DNA from: Anarhynchus alexandrinus
Taxonomy: Eukaryota; Chordata; Aves; Charadriiformes; Charadriidae
Direction of reading: 5' to 3'
Assembly (NCBI GenBank): GCA_008711295.1
Contig: VUYV01000082.1
Location: 667,030 to 731,029 of the forward strand
Length of the DNA: 64,000 bases
The notes beneath the pieces were generated by a model. It made no database searches. It was not told the origin of the DNA and worked only from the letters and a program-made list of their open reading frames with translations. Numbering within the stretch: the first letter of the stretch is position 1; every line of letters starts with the position of its first letter. Both the position numbers and the translations under genes were made by a program. This document shows, one piece after another, positions 1-27,600 of the stretch.

Positions 1-397
1 AATGTGACCAATGACCATTTTCTAAAGAGCTACAAAAAGTCATTTTCCAGTACAGTAAGTCTGCAAATTAAATGAAATCGCTATTGTAAAGAAACTTAGT
101 TTCTATGGAGGTGACAGGGGCTATGGAGTTTGTTAGGAAAAGAAGACCTCTGGTCCAAGGAGAGGACTTTTCATTTAAACTGATTCCTACAGGAGACATA
201 GCAATCAAGTAAATGAGAATTGCAGTTTCTAACAAATACTGATAATCCTAAGCTCTGATTTTTAATAAAGCTTCAGCAATCACATTCTTCAGCTTCAAAA
301 CAGGCAACTCTTGAGAACATCGTAACATCTCCTTTGCATACTGATCTTGCCTTGCATACTAAGCTTACATTGCATATATTTGTTTTCTTTTGCTTAG
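1..397 (+). other. ABTB3 intron (partial)
   Basis: Intronic sequence up to the acceptor at 396-397. No exon, repeat family or RNA gene recognised. Confidence 0.75.
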
Positions 398-13794
<13,397 letters not shown>

Positions 13795-15010
13795 AGCTGA
13801 GGAAGACGGTAACCCTCTAATAAAGACCCTGCAAGTTAAGTCTGCTGTTGCAGTTGCTTAAACCCGTTGCAGTTGCTTAAACGACTACAAAAAAAAAAAA
13901 TTGAAAAATTCTACTTTGCATCCAAATAGTTCTGTGTTGGCCAAAGGTGCTGCGCTGGGGCTGCTGCCCTGTTTGGATGAGGGAATACAGAAAACAACGC
14001 TCCTCCGTGTTTTTGAGCAAACGGGGTACAAGAGTATCCAGTGCATCGCTGTTGTACTCAAATTCTGAACACACGCGTGTGGTCGTGGAGCTCGATGCCA
14101 ACAAAAGCCAGAACTCACATCAGTGAACAGCAGAAGCGCCTGCCTGAGCGGTGGTGCCGGGGAGCACCCGAATTGACCAATTAATCATTTAAGGCGGATT
14201 TGTTCCAGTGTTACACGTTTAAGAACTATATCTATCCCGGAGTCCATTATCTCGTGCATTTAAGAAATGTAAGAACTGTTATTGCTGTCAAGCAAAGATC
14301 AACTGTATTAGAGAGTGGGTAAGACTGTTACAGCTGAGGAAATATACTGGCAGATTTTTAGGGGTGGGAACTTTTTAAATTGTTCATAAAAAAATAATGG
14401 GGTGGCCTTGTAGTTTAAAAACTATTTCTTAAGCTTAAAATTTCATTTTCGACAGAGCTGTGTTTGAGAATCTATGTAACATGTTTCGTTTTTGTTTTTT
14501 TTTTTAAATGGTAAAATGTACATTGTGCAAACATACATATGATCAAGTTTTGCTTGTATTCTTTCCTAGGGTGGTATAATCTTGCCTAACAGGGTATGGT
14601 TACACCAAAGAGGTACATTACCCAGACTATCTCTAATACAGTAGTTGGGGGGGGCGGGCAGGAGAACTGCATGCTACTTGTGATTTGGGGTTAAAACAAT
14701 GACAAACTCAACATGCATTTGCATGGTAACTGTTCCTGTGAAATGTTACGTTCGTGCTTCGTTTCGCCAAGACAAATGCAATGTTACTTCTTGTCAAACT
14801 TAATTTGTGAAATTAGCATATTTTTTTATTTGGTGCAATTGGTTGTGATATGATACCCTCAGAGACCCTTCTCGAGATGCTGATTTCTGTTTGCTACAGT
14901 GAAGGGACAATAACAGATCTTTACTTCAGTAATGTGTCAATACTTTGCTACTGGCCAGAGATTGTGTCCGAGTTAGACTTTTTTAAATTATAATTAAATA
15001 TGTACTATAG
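13795..15010 (+). other. ABTB3: Probable ABTB3 3' untranslated region
   Basis: AT-rich sequence after the stop with no credible coding potential. AATAAA at 13819 lies only 25 bases past the stop; a weaker ATTAAA is at 14993. Which is used, and whether the UTR goes further, cannot be decided here. It contains a 17-bp direct repeat (13847-13882) and many A and T runs. Confidence 0.45.
13847..13882 (+). repeat. 17-bp direct repeat, two copies
   Basis: GTTGCAGTTGCTTAAAC occurs at 13847-13863 and again at 13866-13882, separated by two bases, just past the ABTB3 stop. Confidence 0.85.
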
Positions 15011-18000
15011 AATGATTTCTCACTGTATCCTGAGAATGTATAGGTTATCTACAATGCAGGGTTTGGGTGGGGTGGGACGGAGGGGTGTGATTTAATGTCA
15101 ATGCTTCGTTTCTTTTGCAGCTTATTGTTAGCAAGACAAATCTGCTCTGTGCCACAACATTCCTGATGCTCTGTCTCTGAAAACCACGGCAAGAAGTAGG
15201 CAAAGATGTTGCCTTCTCCCTGGAAAAGTGACATTAATACATTTCTTTTCTAGCATGCCGTTCAGAAACTGTGCCCAGTTCACAGACTTCAGAAGTTTTA
15301 TTTTGACAGTGCATGTTAACCTCTTGTTCTTTTGCTGAAGTGTCTACGTCGGGTGCTCTTCCATGTTGATAGCTTTTGGCATGCTCAGAGAACACACTTT
15401 TGGCTTTAGTTATCAACACAGTAGGAAGCTGTTTTATGACTCTGAGGTGTAAATCCTCCTGTGCGCTTGGTCTTTTAAAGTCTCTACAGTTTCTGCAACA
15501 AATTACAAAAAATGTCTAAACTGCCACTAATGTCGCAGAGACACAGCAGGTCAGTCAATTAGACTTCTTTTCTGCATAGTAGATGTTCACACAAGATGTT
15601 GTCTGGAACATTTAGGTAATGGCAACTTCTGTGTGAATGTTGTGATCTGAGAGAAGCGAGACCATGGTTGATGCAACAGCAACACGCAGGGGTGCTTGTT
15701 GTCATTTGGTGTGCCTCCTCATCCATGGAAACCCATCCTTCCATGCCAATGATAACTAGATAGCAGCAGACCTCACCCCGCAGCTTCATGGTTTAAAATA
15801 GCAAAGTTTTTCAGACAATAATCATGATATTAACATTTTTCCCTTGGGTATGTGCATAGTGCCCAGTGAAGTTTTCAGGAGTTGCATACGCCTATATCCA
15901 TAGGCAAAATAGCTTTATCTGGGAAACATGCCCACAGGTATACCTGTAGATAGGCAGTCTGGCATCTAATGCTATGATGATAGCCACAAGTGGTGTGCCC
16001 CTGTTTCTAGCTCAAATACTAACTGTGGTTTTGGTAAGGAGATGTAGAGTCCTGTGTGCACAGGCTGCCACTGGAAGGTCATGTCTTTTGAGTATTTGTA
16101 GGACCCTGCCTGGGACTCATGAGGAAGGAAAGACTGAAAACACTGTGCTAGTTGTTCTGATGAGTTGAGACTGAGGAGTTGAGAGTATCCGGTATCTGTG
16201 GTAACATTCACTGGTTTTCTTTCAGAGATAAAGGGCTTAAGATGTCCTTTGGTGGCCGTACGTGAACTGAGTGGTCACTGGCTTTGGGCACTCAAAGGCA
16301 AACATGAGCCAGAGGCTCTAGCGACAGAGTGCAGGTGCCTCCAAACACACACTGTGCGAGGCTGCTGGCAGAGCTCCGTCAGCCCACGCATCCGTGTGTC
16401 CCGTTGCTCCTTCAGGGGCTTGTGAATCTGGGTGGCTGAGCACGACAGAAAGCGTGGCACCCACTGCTGCCACGAGATCTGCTTTGCTGGTGTCTAGCAA
16501 ATGGTAGGAGAGAACATGCCCCAAGAACCTGTCATTCAGAGCTGTTACAGGAAGGGATTGTGGCTGTTGATGTATGAGGGAGTAACTTTCACCCTTCAAA
16601 CCATTGGTAATCCCAAAGTTATAGATGTATAGCTGAAAGGAACCTTAAAATATCCAATTCCTTTTCGACCTGTGACTCAGATCACTTTTGCCGGCAGAAG
16701 AGCCAGCCCCTGTGTGACCCTGGCATTCATTTCTCCTGAAAGTAGTCAGCAGACCTTTGTGGATCCACAGACCAGAGTTTGAAAACCATGGTTTTAGTTC
16801 ACCTCTCCTGCCATGAGGCTGGGTGAGGTCTAGCTGAACCACACCAAACAGCTTGCAGGCTCTTGGAACGTCCAGTGATGGTGATCCATGATCTTCACAA
16901 TGCTCATAATCAGAAGGTTTTCCTAAGAGACTGTTTGGAATTTACTGCAAATTGAGCCACTTTTCCTTCAAGCCCTGATTGACAGGAAGAACGGATGATC
17001 TTACAAGATCCTCTTAAAAGATTATTCTGTGTGAGAGGAACTATCCTACTTCCCTCACTAGTATAAGTCTTTCCTAGTTCCTTTGCTAGTATTTTCTAGG
17101 TCTCTGATTTTTGCTGCCATTCCCCTCATGACTCCCCAGTTTCCCCAAAATGCAGAACCCCAGCAGGTGTTTTATACAGTAACAAGCAAAGCAGAGTCTC
17201 CTGAGGTTTATGTACAGCATATCAGAAAATATATCCCGGAATATTTTCTACAAGAACGTCCCATGGCTGACTTTGATTTAGTCTGTCTTCTGTTACAATT
17301 CCTGGGTGATTCACTGCTGCTTTCCCAGGAGTTCTCACTTTTATTTGTGCATTTGTTTACTACACCTTCCCAAGTATAACACTTTCAACTTGCCTCTGTT
17401 AAATTCGTATTGCTTTAATTGAGGTAATTTCCCCACTTCATCAAGATCAATTGCAATTCTGATCCTGTCTTCTAGCCTGTTTCATAATCTCCAGGCTTTA
17501 ATATACGTGGCTTCATGCATGGATTCTTCATTCCATTAATCTGGGGCTGGGGCGGGAGGGAGGGCTCTGTTGTCAATTTAATCTAAAAAGCAGTGTGAGT
17601 TTCAGTGGGTGCCCATGAATACCATCCCTATCAGATAAGGCTATTTCCAGCAGAGCGTTTTATTAGCATTTTTTGGAGAGATGGTATTATCATCTTAGAA
17701 AATAAAAAGCCTTCTGCTTCTTTAGTCTTTGTATGAGTTGCAATAACTTACAAATTGTGAGGGAAAGTATTACCTCCAATCTAGGTGAAATAGAAAAAAG
17801 CACAACATCCTTAGAAAAACCTGTGATTTTCTTTTTTTTTTCTTTTAAATCATAACTTTCCAGCCTGTAATGAGTGAAGGGCTGTTTCCGTTCCTTTCCA
17901 TCTGTCTTTTTTTATACTAATCCACTGCTGTAATATTTGAGGACTTACAGGCATCCTGCCCGCTGCCTCATGGCAGATCTTTCCTTCTGCCTCTCTACAA

Positions 18001-21000
18001 GGTCCTCCCTTAGTTTCCAGAATTCCCTCACATTTCCACTTTCCCTCACGTGCTGCCAGTTTCCACACTTCCCGGTTTTTTTACTCTAGAGCCCTGCTGG
18101 ATGCCTTCCCAAGCCCAGAAAGGGTATCTATGTTCTCCTGAATGGGCCGTTTTCCAATAATTGGCTTGAGAGCAGGGAAGAGAAAAGGATGGGGAATGTA
18201 GGAGGGCAAAGGTTTTGGACATCACAGAGGAAGGCTGGTATTCTTTTCATGACAAACTTCAGCACTGTCTACTTGTTTCTCAGATTTTCCCCTGATCTAT
18301 TCCTTACGCCTGCTGTCCTCTAAACACAGCTGGTGGCCAGATGCTCTCCGTTCTGGAACAGGGCCAGCCTTCTAACAGCTAAGACTTTTTTTTTTTTTTT
18401 CCCCCCAGCTAAAACTTTTGCCTGCTTGGTCTCAGCTTCGGAGTAGATTTGTGCAAATGTCTATTAAAGACAGAGGAAACATCTTTAAAGAGGTGTGAAG
18501 GCTTAGTGGCCAGGCTGCTATTGGCACTAATGAGAGCTGCTTGCTGAATCCGCCACATGCTGCTTTTGACACTGAGCCTTTTTGTATTGAATATCCACTT
18601 GGCCGCTGGCTTCATACCAAGTGTTGCCCAAGCCCTGGATGGGCTGCAATGTGTGGTGCGCTGGGGGCTTTCGGAAATTCTAGTTTTGTTTCAGAGCGTA
18701 GCACGATGCGTTGCTCTTTGAAGATTAAAAGAAAAGGGGAAATCCTCAGTTTGTGCTGAAATAAACTGCTCTGAGGTGGTGTGGTGAGAAAAAAGAAAGG
18801 GCATCTCTTCTTCCCTCCCCATACCTGTCCAAAATCAGAAGGAGGTTCTGTTACAGCATGTGATGCAACTAGGTCTGTGAGATTCGGGTGTGCAGGACCC
18901 TGTTTAAATGGGGGTTTTTTATGTTCAAGAAGAATACAGGTGGTATTAAAGTTCACACATCCACATACGCAAGGCAAGGCTTAGGTCATCCTAGAGAAAA
19001 AGTCCTTCCTAGTACACTTGTGTATGGGTTAAATCCTAGGAGAAGCCAAGAACCTGCAGAACTTGTCAAAGTCAGTTGCAGGTATTCAGTGTCCCTCAGG
19101 ACCTGACTCTGTCTTAAAAATATTGCTGAAAGATGACATCCTGAAGCCTGTGTTCACTAAAGCTACCTCTGAAGTTGGTGGATTATTTTTTTTTTTTTTA
19201 TGAGCAAGAGTTACCTAAAGTCAAAGACTTGAAGTTAGTTTGACAGAGTGTCTTTCATGTGAGGCTCTGCAAGTGATTTACAGAAATGAAGGGCCTGATG
19301 TTGCTTTCATCCCCTGGCCCAGAGATGTTGAAATATATAAGCATTAAAAAGGCTGCTTAGGATTTTTCCTAATATTTAATAAATTAGCTTGCCGAAAGTT
19401 AGCCTCAAAATAGCACTCAAATAATATCTGAAACCCCATAGACAAGAACGTCACTAATTTTAGATGTCTGCCTATAAGCACAACATTTATATCTCTAACT
19501 TGTGGCACTTCAGATCACATCCTCCATACATTTATAACAAAATGAATGTTTTTTATTTTTTAACTTGCTTTTTATTTTGAGGCAAAGACCATTATCTCAG
19601 TGGGTGAAAATTGAGGCTGCCCTCTCTGACCAGATTATCACATTTCAGCAGAATTGCACCTGACCTACCATTTATAACAGGCCTCCAAGGGCAAAAAGTA
19701 GCAAAGCTGAGTCTTCAGCTGGGAGTCAGTGATCCGTGAGTTCAATGAGACCGCTGCTGAAAACGCTACAAACGCAGTGCCCAAAGCAGAAGGAAAATCT
19801 GGAAACCCACAGAAGCTAATGGCCATTTGTCAGCTGCTTTCAGTGAGCCTAAGAACTGGGGAAGCAAGCTCAGTGTGGATAGGAGGGGGGTATTCACTTT
19901 CTATTTGTTGCCATTAAATTGTCATTCTTGGTTCAAGGCTTCTTGCATGGAACAGCCATGGATGGCCTACTGTGAATTTATCTTAGGTGCATGCAGAAGG
20001 TTCAAATGTGGTATCTCGCGTTCTCCTCAAGTTAACGTAGTCTCGGTAGACGAGGCTTTTTGTGCTTTGCTTGCACTGCTTGTCACTAAAACACCCAGGA
20101 GCCATGGCAGCAACTTGCAGGAAAGTTCGCATTGGCTGGATAGGTTAAATTCTACGAACATCTTGTGGTTTGCAAGCTATGCTGTGTAGTTGGCTAAATC
20201 TGTCCACCTGATTGTACGTGATGTACCAGAACAGCAATTTTGGTGTTTGTTTTCCTTTGGAGAGACATTTTTCATCCTTCTTTGGGCTTACAGTTTTGTT
20301 CTTTCATCCTGCAGAGGTGATGACACTGTGAACAGGCATGCTTAGAGTAGGCATAGGTTTCTGTCCCGGTTGGATGGCACATTAATGAAGAGGTCTCAGT
20401 AAGGGAAAAGGACTAGGTACAAGAGTTTAAATGTCTAAACCAGATCTTTGCCTCGGATTTCAGAAGTATAGTGTTTCCTATTTCCTGCTTCATCTGTTCT
20501 CCAACACAAAGTTCCCATGAAGTCAAAGGGGAGGGAAGGGCAGAGGACAGGGCAGGAGGAGAGGAGGAAGCAGCCCCATCTCCCTCCCCTTGCTTAGCAT
20601 CCCCAACCAGCCCATTTGGCTCTGGTCTTGTCAGTGCTCATGTGGAGGGTTTGCTCGGTCCCACTGCTCAGATACGGCCATGGAGCTCTAGCAATTGGTA
20701 GCTTTTCTTTTTCCTTATAAATATCTCCACTGCCGCAGCTGCAAGAGTGAATTTGCCTGAACCCCTTTGTGTGTGGTTAACTTTGGTCTTTCCACTTCCC
20801 ATCATCTCTGCTGCTGTGTTTTCATTAAAACTTCCATTACTCGACTTTGCCCAGCGCAGTGAGAGGCAATCTTGTTTCTTATTGCCTTTCTAAAGCAAAC
20901 AAAGACAGGGGAAAAAAACCCTCTCTGAAATACCCAATCAGAAATCATTCATGGTTTAAAATAAGCCACATTAGAAAACAGAGATGCTCAGACAAAATAA

Positions 21001-24000
21001 AAAGACAGCCACCTTAGAAAAAGCCAATACATTGGGAGGTCATTTTAATTAATTAAGGTCAAAGCCTTAACACCTCATATGTTCTGGCAGGGACGGATTA
21101 ACGTGGTTCAAAACATCTGGACTTGTTCAAGCCACAGGTCCAAGAGAGCCCAGCCTTACCCTTTCCCCTTCCCAGCAGTGGATAAATTGACTATCCTACA
21201 GCTTACTGTGTGCAAGGCTTTCAAATGAGCCTTTCCGAAGTCAGCTTCTCTCTGTTCTGCTTGATGTTTAAAGAGCTCACAGCACATCTGTGGGCTGAGA
21301 TTTGCCCCTGAGCACAGTCGAAGGGCCCCTGTGCCCCAGCGCTGGCTGTGCCTCACTGGGGTGGAAGGTAGGAGTACAGGAAGCCCTTGGAGTCCCATCA
21401 GATTGAAAGCTGCTTCCCCATCATCCAAGCATTCACTTGATCGAATACCTTGCTTAACCTGCTCAAGCCTGGGTAGACCACTGATAGACAAATTTGGGAC
21501 AGTCGGTTCAATACCTCAGGAACTGATTTTTGCTTTGCAGTTATTGAGCTAGTGACTAATTGTGCCATTTGGGGACGTGGTAGAATGCACCGTCTTCCTT
21601 AAGTTGTGAGTTCATGTTTACCCATTGAAGAATACAAGGACTAAAGGAAAGTATCTGAGAGCTTTTTGACCTCATGTTCCTGGCTAAATTCCAATTAATA
21701 CTAGAAAAACTTGACTTATTTAAGACCCATCAGTACATTTTGACCAGTATGTTTTTTCCTGTCTGTGTTTCTTGGAGTGTTGCGGCTGCTGTACAGCCAT
21801 ATGTGCTGTATCAGTGGGGAACAGAGGTGCCTGAGCATTATGCATACAATAAAAAAGTAAATCCCATTTTCTGCAGTGAAGGACATTCCTTCTACTGATC
21901 TCTTCAGCATTATGTGGAAGGTTGGATAATGCATCTCTGCCATTTACAGCACCAAGATAAGGTCAACGCTCTTTTTCCCTGGTCTCTCTTCACTCTGCCA
22001 ACTACCACACAGCAGAGTGATCTGGATCCTGCATTTTTTGAATCATAATATAATGAAGAGCAGCAGAAAAAAACAACACAGGAAATGCAACATTCTCCCC
22101 ACCCACCCCCCAGGAACAGGTGGGCTACTACAGTGTCCTTCAGTCCTGCTCATCTGAAAGCTTGTTGTAATACCATTTGTGCATTAGTTATCCTCAGAGC
22201 AGGCTGGCAATTAGGTTGAAGTCTGGAAAGCATCTCAAGTCATTCACGACAGAAGTGGCGTTGTAAAATAATTTGTTCTATGTCATCCAAACTCTGCATT
22301 TTCTGCTTCTTTGTGTTTTTTGTTGTTGTGTTGGTTGTTTTTTTTATTGCGAAGAAAAGGTTTGGACTTTCTGTCCATAGTTATCTTTCTGTGTTTGTAT
22401 GTTCGAGAGAGAGAGAGACGGACAGTAAATAGATCTACGGGATATGTTATGAGGCGTGAAATAATGTTTGTAATGAGATTTCTTGTTAATGGCAGTCAGC
22501 CTTCCTTGATGCTAAGCATTAATGCAATATCCATTAGTGCAGCTAAACCTCCCTCTGCTCCACTTTCCCAAACGGGTTTCACTTTGTACCTAGTTTAGCA
22601 TTTATAAATATTTGATACAAGGTTCAAGAAATAATTTACATGTTAAGTGAAGGATAGATGAACCTTCTAGGAAAAATACAAGTTAAGATTGTACTGTAAC
22701 ATCATTCACAAACCAAACATGAAAGCATGATGAAATTTGCTCCATTAAAATTGCTGGAAGCCTTTTCATTGATTTTTCTAGTCCGCGGATTAGGTCTGTT
22801 TTCCATCTCTCTTTCATACTACGTCACCTTTGAAGTCTTGGCGCATCTCGCAGTTCCCAAGTCAAATGCATATCTGTAATTAGAAAGCGCAATCTTGATC
22901 TTTAAATGGGGAAGAGATCCTTCCTCTGTCATCCGCTCCTGAAGGGCTGGGCTTGTATCTTTATGTTTACCATTGAAAAGAAGGGCTGAATGGGGAAATA
23001 CCAGCGCGAGCCTGAAAAGACAGAAGAGCTAGCACTGTCTGTGGGACGCCTCTCTCCTTCCTTCCTCCCTCTTCACATCCGCTCCCACTTGTCTCTGAGG
23101 TGTCTTTAAACTTAAAGCTAGAAGAGAAGAATGAAAGCTAGAGGAGAGCATGTGCCAGAAATAAATCGGTTTCTAGAATGGTGCGGGATCATTGAGCTAA
23201 TCTTGATTTTGTGCAGCTTTTAGGCAGACTCCAAATTTGTGTAATATAAACCCAGGAGTGGTTTCGCATTTGTGATGATCCATATGAGTTTGTTGGTTTT
23301 TTTTTCCCTAGCAGAGTAGTTTTGTTTGCTGTCGTCTGTTGTTAGGGTTTTATGGGAAGGTTTCACTTGACTTTTTATTGAGAAACAAATGAAAGATCAC
23401 ACAACCCAACAGTAATCATCAACAAACACAGAGATATTGTCCTCCATCCCACAGATGCAGCTTAAATACTAGTTTGTGGCTTCACAGACATGTTTGAGGT
23501 CATTTACAATTAACAACACAGGTGAAACTTTCTTCTCCTTTGCTTATCCATTTATGATGGATAAAAAAAAAATAGCAGAGAGTCAGACAATAGGATGGCA
23601 GATGTTTTTCAATAGAGAAAAAAATACAAATATTTCTGGAACCCAATATTTTCCCTCAAAAAGAGAGATATGTATCTGTAGCATGTTTGAAAGCGTCAGT
23701 CTCTCAAGTCTGTTAGATGCTTTTGAAAATTGCCTGTTTCGTGCTGTTAATGTTCCAGAGCGAACCCTTCCACTGAAGACATTAACTTAGGGCACTCTGA
23801 AATGAGGCAGAAGGGAATGTGTTAAAAATAGAGGAGCTCAGCCATAATCTGAAGCAGTAGCATTTGTCCACAACTTGAACATTATTTTAAACTGTGTGTT
23901 TCTATTTAATTTCTTTCGATTTTTTTAATTACTGTTTTTAAAATGAACATAATTTTCCCGTGAGTATAATGTATTCAGTCAGCAAGATCAGAAAGCTTTA

Positions 24001-25350
24001 CGTGTTCTGTCACATAATCAGGTCTTTAGCATAAACATTGGGGAAAACTCTGAAAACATCTTCTCTGAGTGCACCTCAGGTTATCTGAAACCCCATTCTG
24101 GCTGATGCTGATCCTTTTAAAATCTCCAATGAGATTATGATTCATTTTGTCATTGCTAGATGTCATTTTGTTAACACTGTGCAAAGGCAGGGCAGCACGT
24201 GAAGCCAGCAACTTGTTTTATTTAATATTGTATTGCTCTGAAAAAGAGAAAAATTAATCACGTCTTTGTTTCTAGTGTAAAATACTCCCCTTAGCTTGAG
24301 AGGACACGTGCAAAGCCTCTGCTCTGAATGCCTCGTTATAATCAAGTTACAAAATGGAGGAAAATGGTATGAGAGAAAGATTTTTGAAAAACTTGACTGC
24401 CATGGTGTGGAACATGCACTTGTAAAGTCTGCTCGTGCTCTCTCTCTCTCTCATGAAGTCAGTGGGAATCTTTAATGGGAGTTACTGCAAGGCTGTATGG
24501 GTTTTTTTAATGCACTAGCAGATATAATTTCCCATCCAGTCATCTGCACAGTCGTGGTCGGTACACCATAAAGGCTGAAGGCCAAATCCTGCTGTCATTG
24601 CACACAGCAGCCCGACTTCAGCAGGGATCGTAAACATGTACTTATGTTACATGAGTTAGTTGCACAATTTTGCGGGTTTTTGCTGAAGAGAAATGGGAGA
24701 GGGTAGGCTTTCCTTCTGCTCGTTGATCACAGCCTCTGCGTTTCCAATGACTTTATTAGAAGCATCATATATTTACATGCTGCAGAATGAGGCCTGCAAG
24801 GGGGTGGGAAAGATTTTTATGAATTTAGACCTGCCTAAGAAAACATCAACCATTCTAAATTTAGGCAAGTTGCATTCCATATCCATCTGTTTAGTGGATC
24901 AGTCTGATGTTTACTGTTTAGTAAATTACGTTTGGGTTTGGGTTTGGTTTTTTTTTTAAGTTTCTTTGAGGGCATTGCCTGCTGTCAGCTAGTGTAAAAT
25001 AGTGCCAAGGACTTCCAGCCATACCCTTAGGGCCAAACTGTGCTAGCTTCACATACCACAGTCCCATCAAAAGCAAGGAAAGCCAGACTGGGCACATGAA
25101 CTGCCAACCCCCCAATGTCCAGTTACATGTCCTGCCTCATTTCGTAGAGATTGATGACTTCCTGGAAAAAAAACCCACATGGTGCCAATTCACCCCCGTT
25201 AAAAATGCATCGAAGTCGAGGAAATTATATTTGACATGACTGTAGTCTACCAAATCCAGTCCTGTGCATAGGCAGAACTCCAAGGGAAAGTAATGGGAGT
25301 TTCCGTTACGGAGCTTGCAGAACGAAGCCTACGTAATGAACTATGACAAA
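15011..25350. other. Intergenic region, ABTB3 to PWP1, left part
   Basis: No gene supported; open frames are short, overlap on both strands and match nothing I know. Microsatellites: GA repeat 22405-22418 and CT repeat 24438-24452. Scattered phrases such as CCAAATCCTGCTGTCATTG (24580-24610) and CACAGACCAGAGTTTGAAAACC (about 16767-16788) look like very old dispersed repeats, but I cannot name the family. Confidence 0.55.
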
Positions 25351-27600
25351 ATGTCAACTTCGTGTAAACTCTCCTGGTGGGTCTGTGTAAAGGTTTTTAA
25401 GAAATCTTCGTTGGAACACACCAGAGAATAATAAACTTGCACCTTGATAGAATAGCTTTATTTGTATATACTCTATGTAAATTTTAAACCAGAGGAGACA
25501 TGTCATTCCTTGTACATATCTGACTAGAATGGTGGCAGTGCTGTGCACTGCTGTTTAGGAGATCCGGGTTCTCCAGCCTTGGGTTTCCAACTGTAAAGGC
25601 TGCAGGAGACTGCTTGGGACCAGCCAAAACATGGGATGGATAGATGCTCGTCACCCACTGCTTAGAAATGAAGGAGCAGGAATCAGAACAGATGTTGGCT
25701 ATGGAGAAGATTGCTTGCCTCCACTCCTGGCTAAAGGACAAGTGCCTCCTTCGCTGTCATCTCCAACAGAAGTGACTGACGGTCAAAGAGTGTGGAGAAC
25801 ATTCAGAGCCCTATTTGGCTCAGTCTTTTATAGGGCTCTGAGCTTATAAGGAACCCACACTTCTGGTGTAACATGGGAAGGTCCATGAAAAAGCAGTGTG
25901 TATATACATCTACCTATCTGTCTGTCTGTTATCTAATATCCCAGTGTTTCTGTATTGAATGGTTTCAGTAACCTGTAAACAAGTGATTGCTCCTGTTGTG
26001 TTACTGCTTTGAAATTCTTTGCATGCACTCTGGCATATAATTCTTTAAGAAAAGAAATTATACATATTATATATATATATTGTAGCTTGCAAAATATTCA
26101 TGTTGAAGAGCCATGTTTTGTGCAAATTGTACATTTATGTTGTGAGCAATATTGCAATATGAACTTTTATTAGTTGTTGGCATTAAAACATGTTTTTATT
26201 GATAGTAAATTTGTCACATTATTTTTGAGCGTATGTATGTATCTCAAGCTTTCAAACTCAGGCATTAGATCAACTACTGAAGGAGACTTTCTCTGTGCAG
26301 TAGAAATAGCACAGGCTTTCAGTAAACAGGCGGGTATGCGAGTCCCGTTCTGTTTAACGCAAGTTGCAAGGCTGATTCTTCGTGCGGTTTGTCAGGCCGA
26401 TACTTCTCTTTTGTCCGTGCTGGAATTCGTGTTTGGTACGAGGACGCTGTTGCCCTCATCTAAACCAGAACTAAAACCCCGACCTTGCAAAACAAAGTGC
26501 TTAACTCCTGCTGCCCTCTGTCTCCGCAGGTGCTTCAATATCAATACGACGAGGACTTAGGAAACTTCCGATTTCCTGTTATATTTTCAAATGTTCATGC
26601 TAGATAGTTTTCCATGTAGGGGCTAGAGGAAAGTGTAATACCACTATGGCTTTAGGAAAGCTACGGTGTTTGGAGCTTGACCTTGAAACTTTTACCTGAT
26701 TTCTGAACATCATCGGTGGCTTTGTTTGCTCAATGTTTACCTCTGAGAAATGTATGCTATTGATTTAAATGTTTAATATATTGACTGCCTTTTTTGTATA
26801 TTTGTTATCATAAAGGTTTGGTTTAAATGCTAACAATTGTAGTCTATTTTCAGACTTTAAATAACATACAGTTCTGTATTTGGAAGGCAAAGTTATTAAT
26901 GAATATAGCAATTTGGTATTTTATTCCTATTTTATACAGCTGCCCCCATAGGTTATTATCAGATGGCAATGAATATTGCTGAACAGCAGGTGGAACTCCT
27001 TTGAGCGTGTTTATGAGCCATCTCTGTTCAATAAAAATTCCATTGTTTTCTAGCCTAGGAAATGGCTGCTGTGAGTGTTTTTGTTGTTTTTTTCTCCTCT
27101 TCAGGTGTTTCTCAATGTACTTCAGACAGCAGCAGAACTGGGGTTCTCCCACAAACCATCTCCCAGAAACCACACGCGTTTGGGATTTTACATCTGGATA
27201 CCCTGCTGCTGTTTTCCCCCGTACACTGCTGTCAGTATGGTTGCTGTGCGTGGGAAGAAGTGACATGGAGGCTGTTCCCAAAAACTTTTCTCTGAGCCCT
27301 GATCTGGCAAAAAATGGGCACGTGAGACCCGGGAACGGAGCTCCGGGGTGCTTAAAATTAGGCGTCTGCAAATGCATCTTAGCCAGACTGTTTGGATGCA
27401 TGAAGACCCGAAAAGCTGGAAGCTTGCTTCATTACACAAAATTGCTGCAAGTGCATACAAATACGTTGCAAGTGGGTATCTCAAAGAGAAGTCAGAAGTA
27501 AATAGAGGGAACCGATTAACTTTGGCACGAGCATAAAAGTCTGGCTTAGAAAAAAAAAAAAGCATTTTTTCTTTTTTAATTTTTAAATTAATTTACAATG
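25351..27600. other. Intergenic, AT-rich block with long chance-like frames
   Basis: Contains TCTG/TATC-type short repeats near 25910-25935, an AT repeat at 26066-26080, an isolated acceptor-like site at 26529, and a stretch (26850-27565) open in several frames on both strands. None has recognisable protein similarity. A noncoding transcript or regulatory block is possible but unproven. Confidence 0.4.
26066..26080. repeat. AT dinucleotide repeat
   Basis: Short TA run within AT-rich intergenic sequence. Confidence 0.9.

Noticed and set aside
17083..17379. 98-codon plus-strand frame between ABTB3 and PWP1
   Set aside because: No recognisable domain, no splice or promoter context, and composition like surrounding noncoding DNA.
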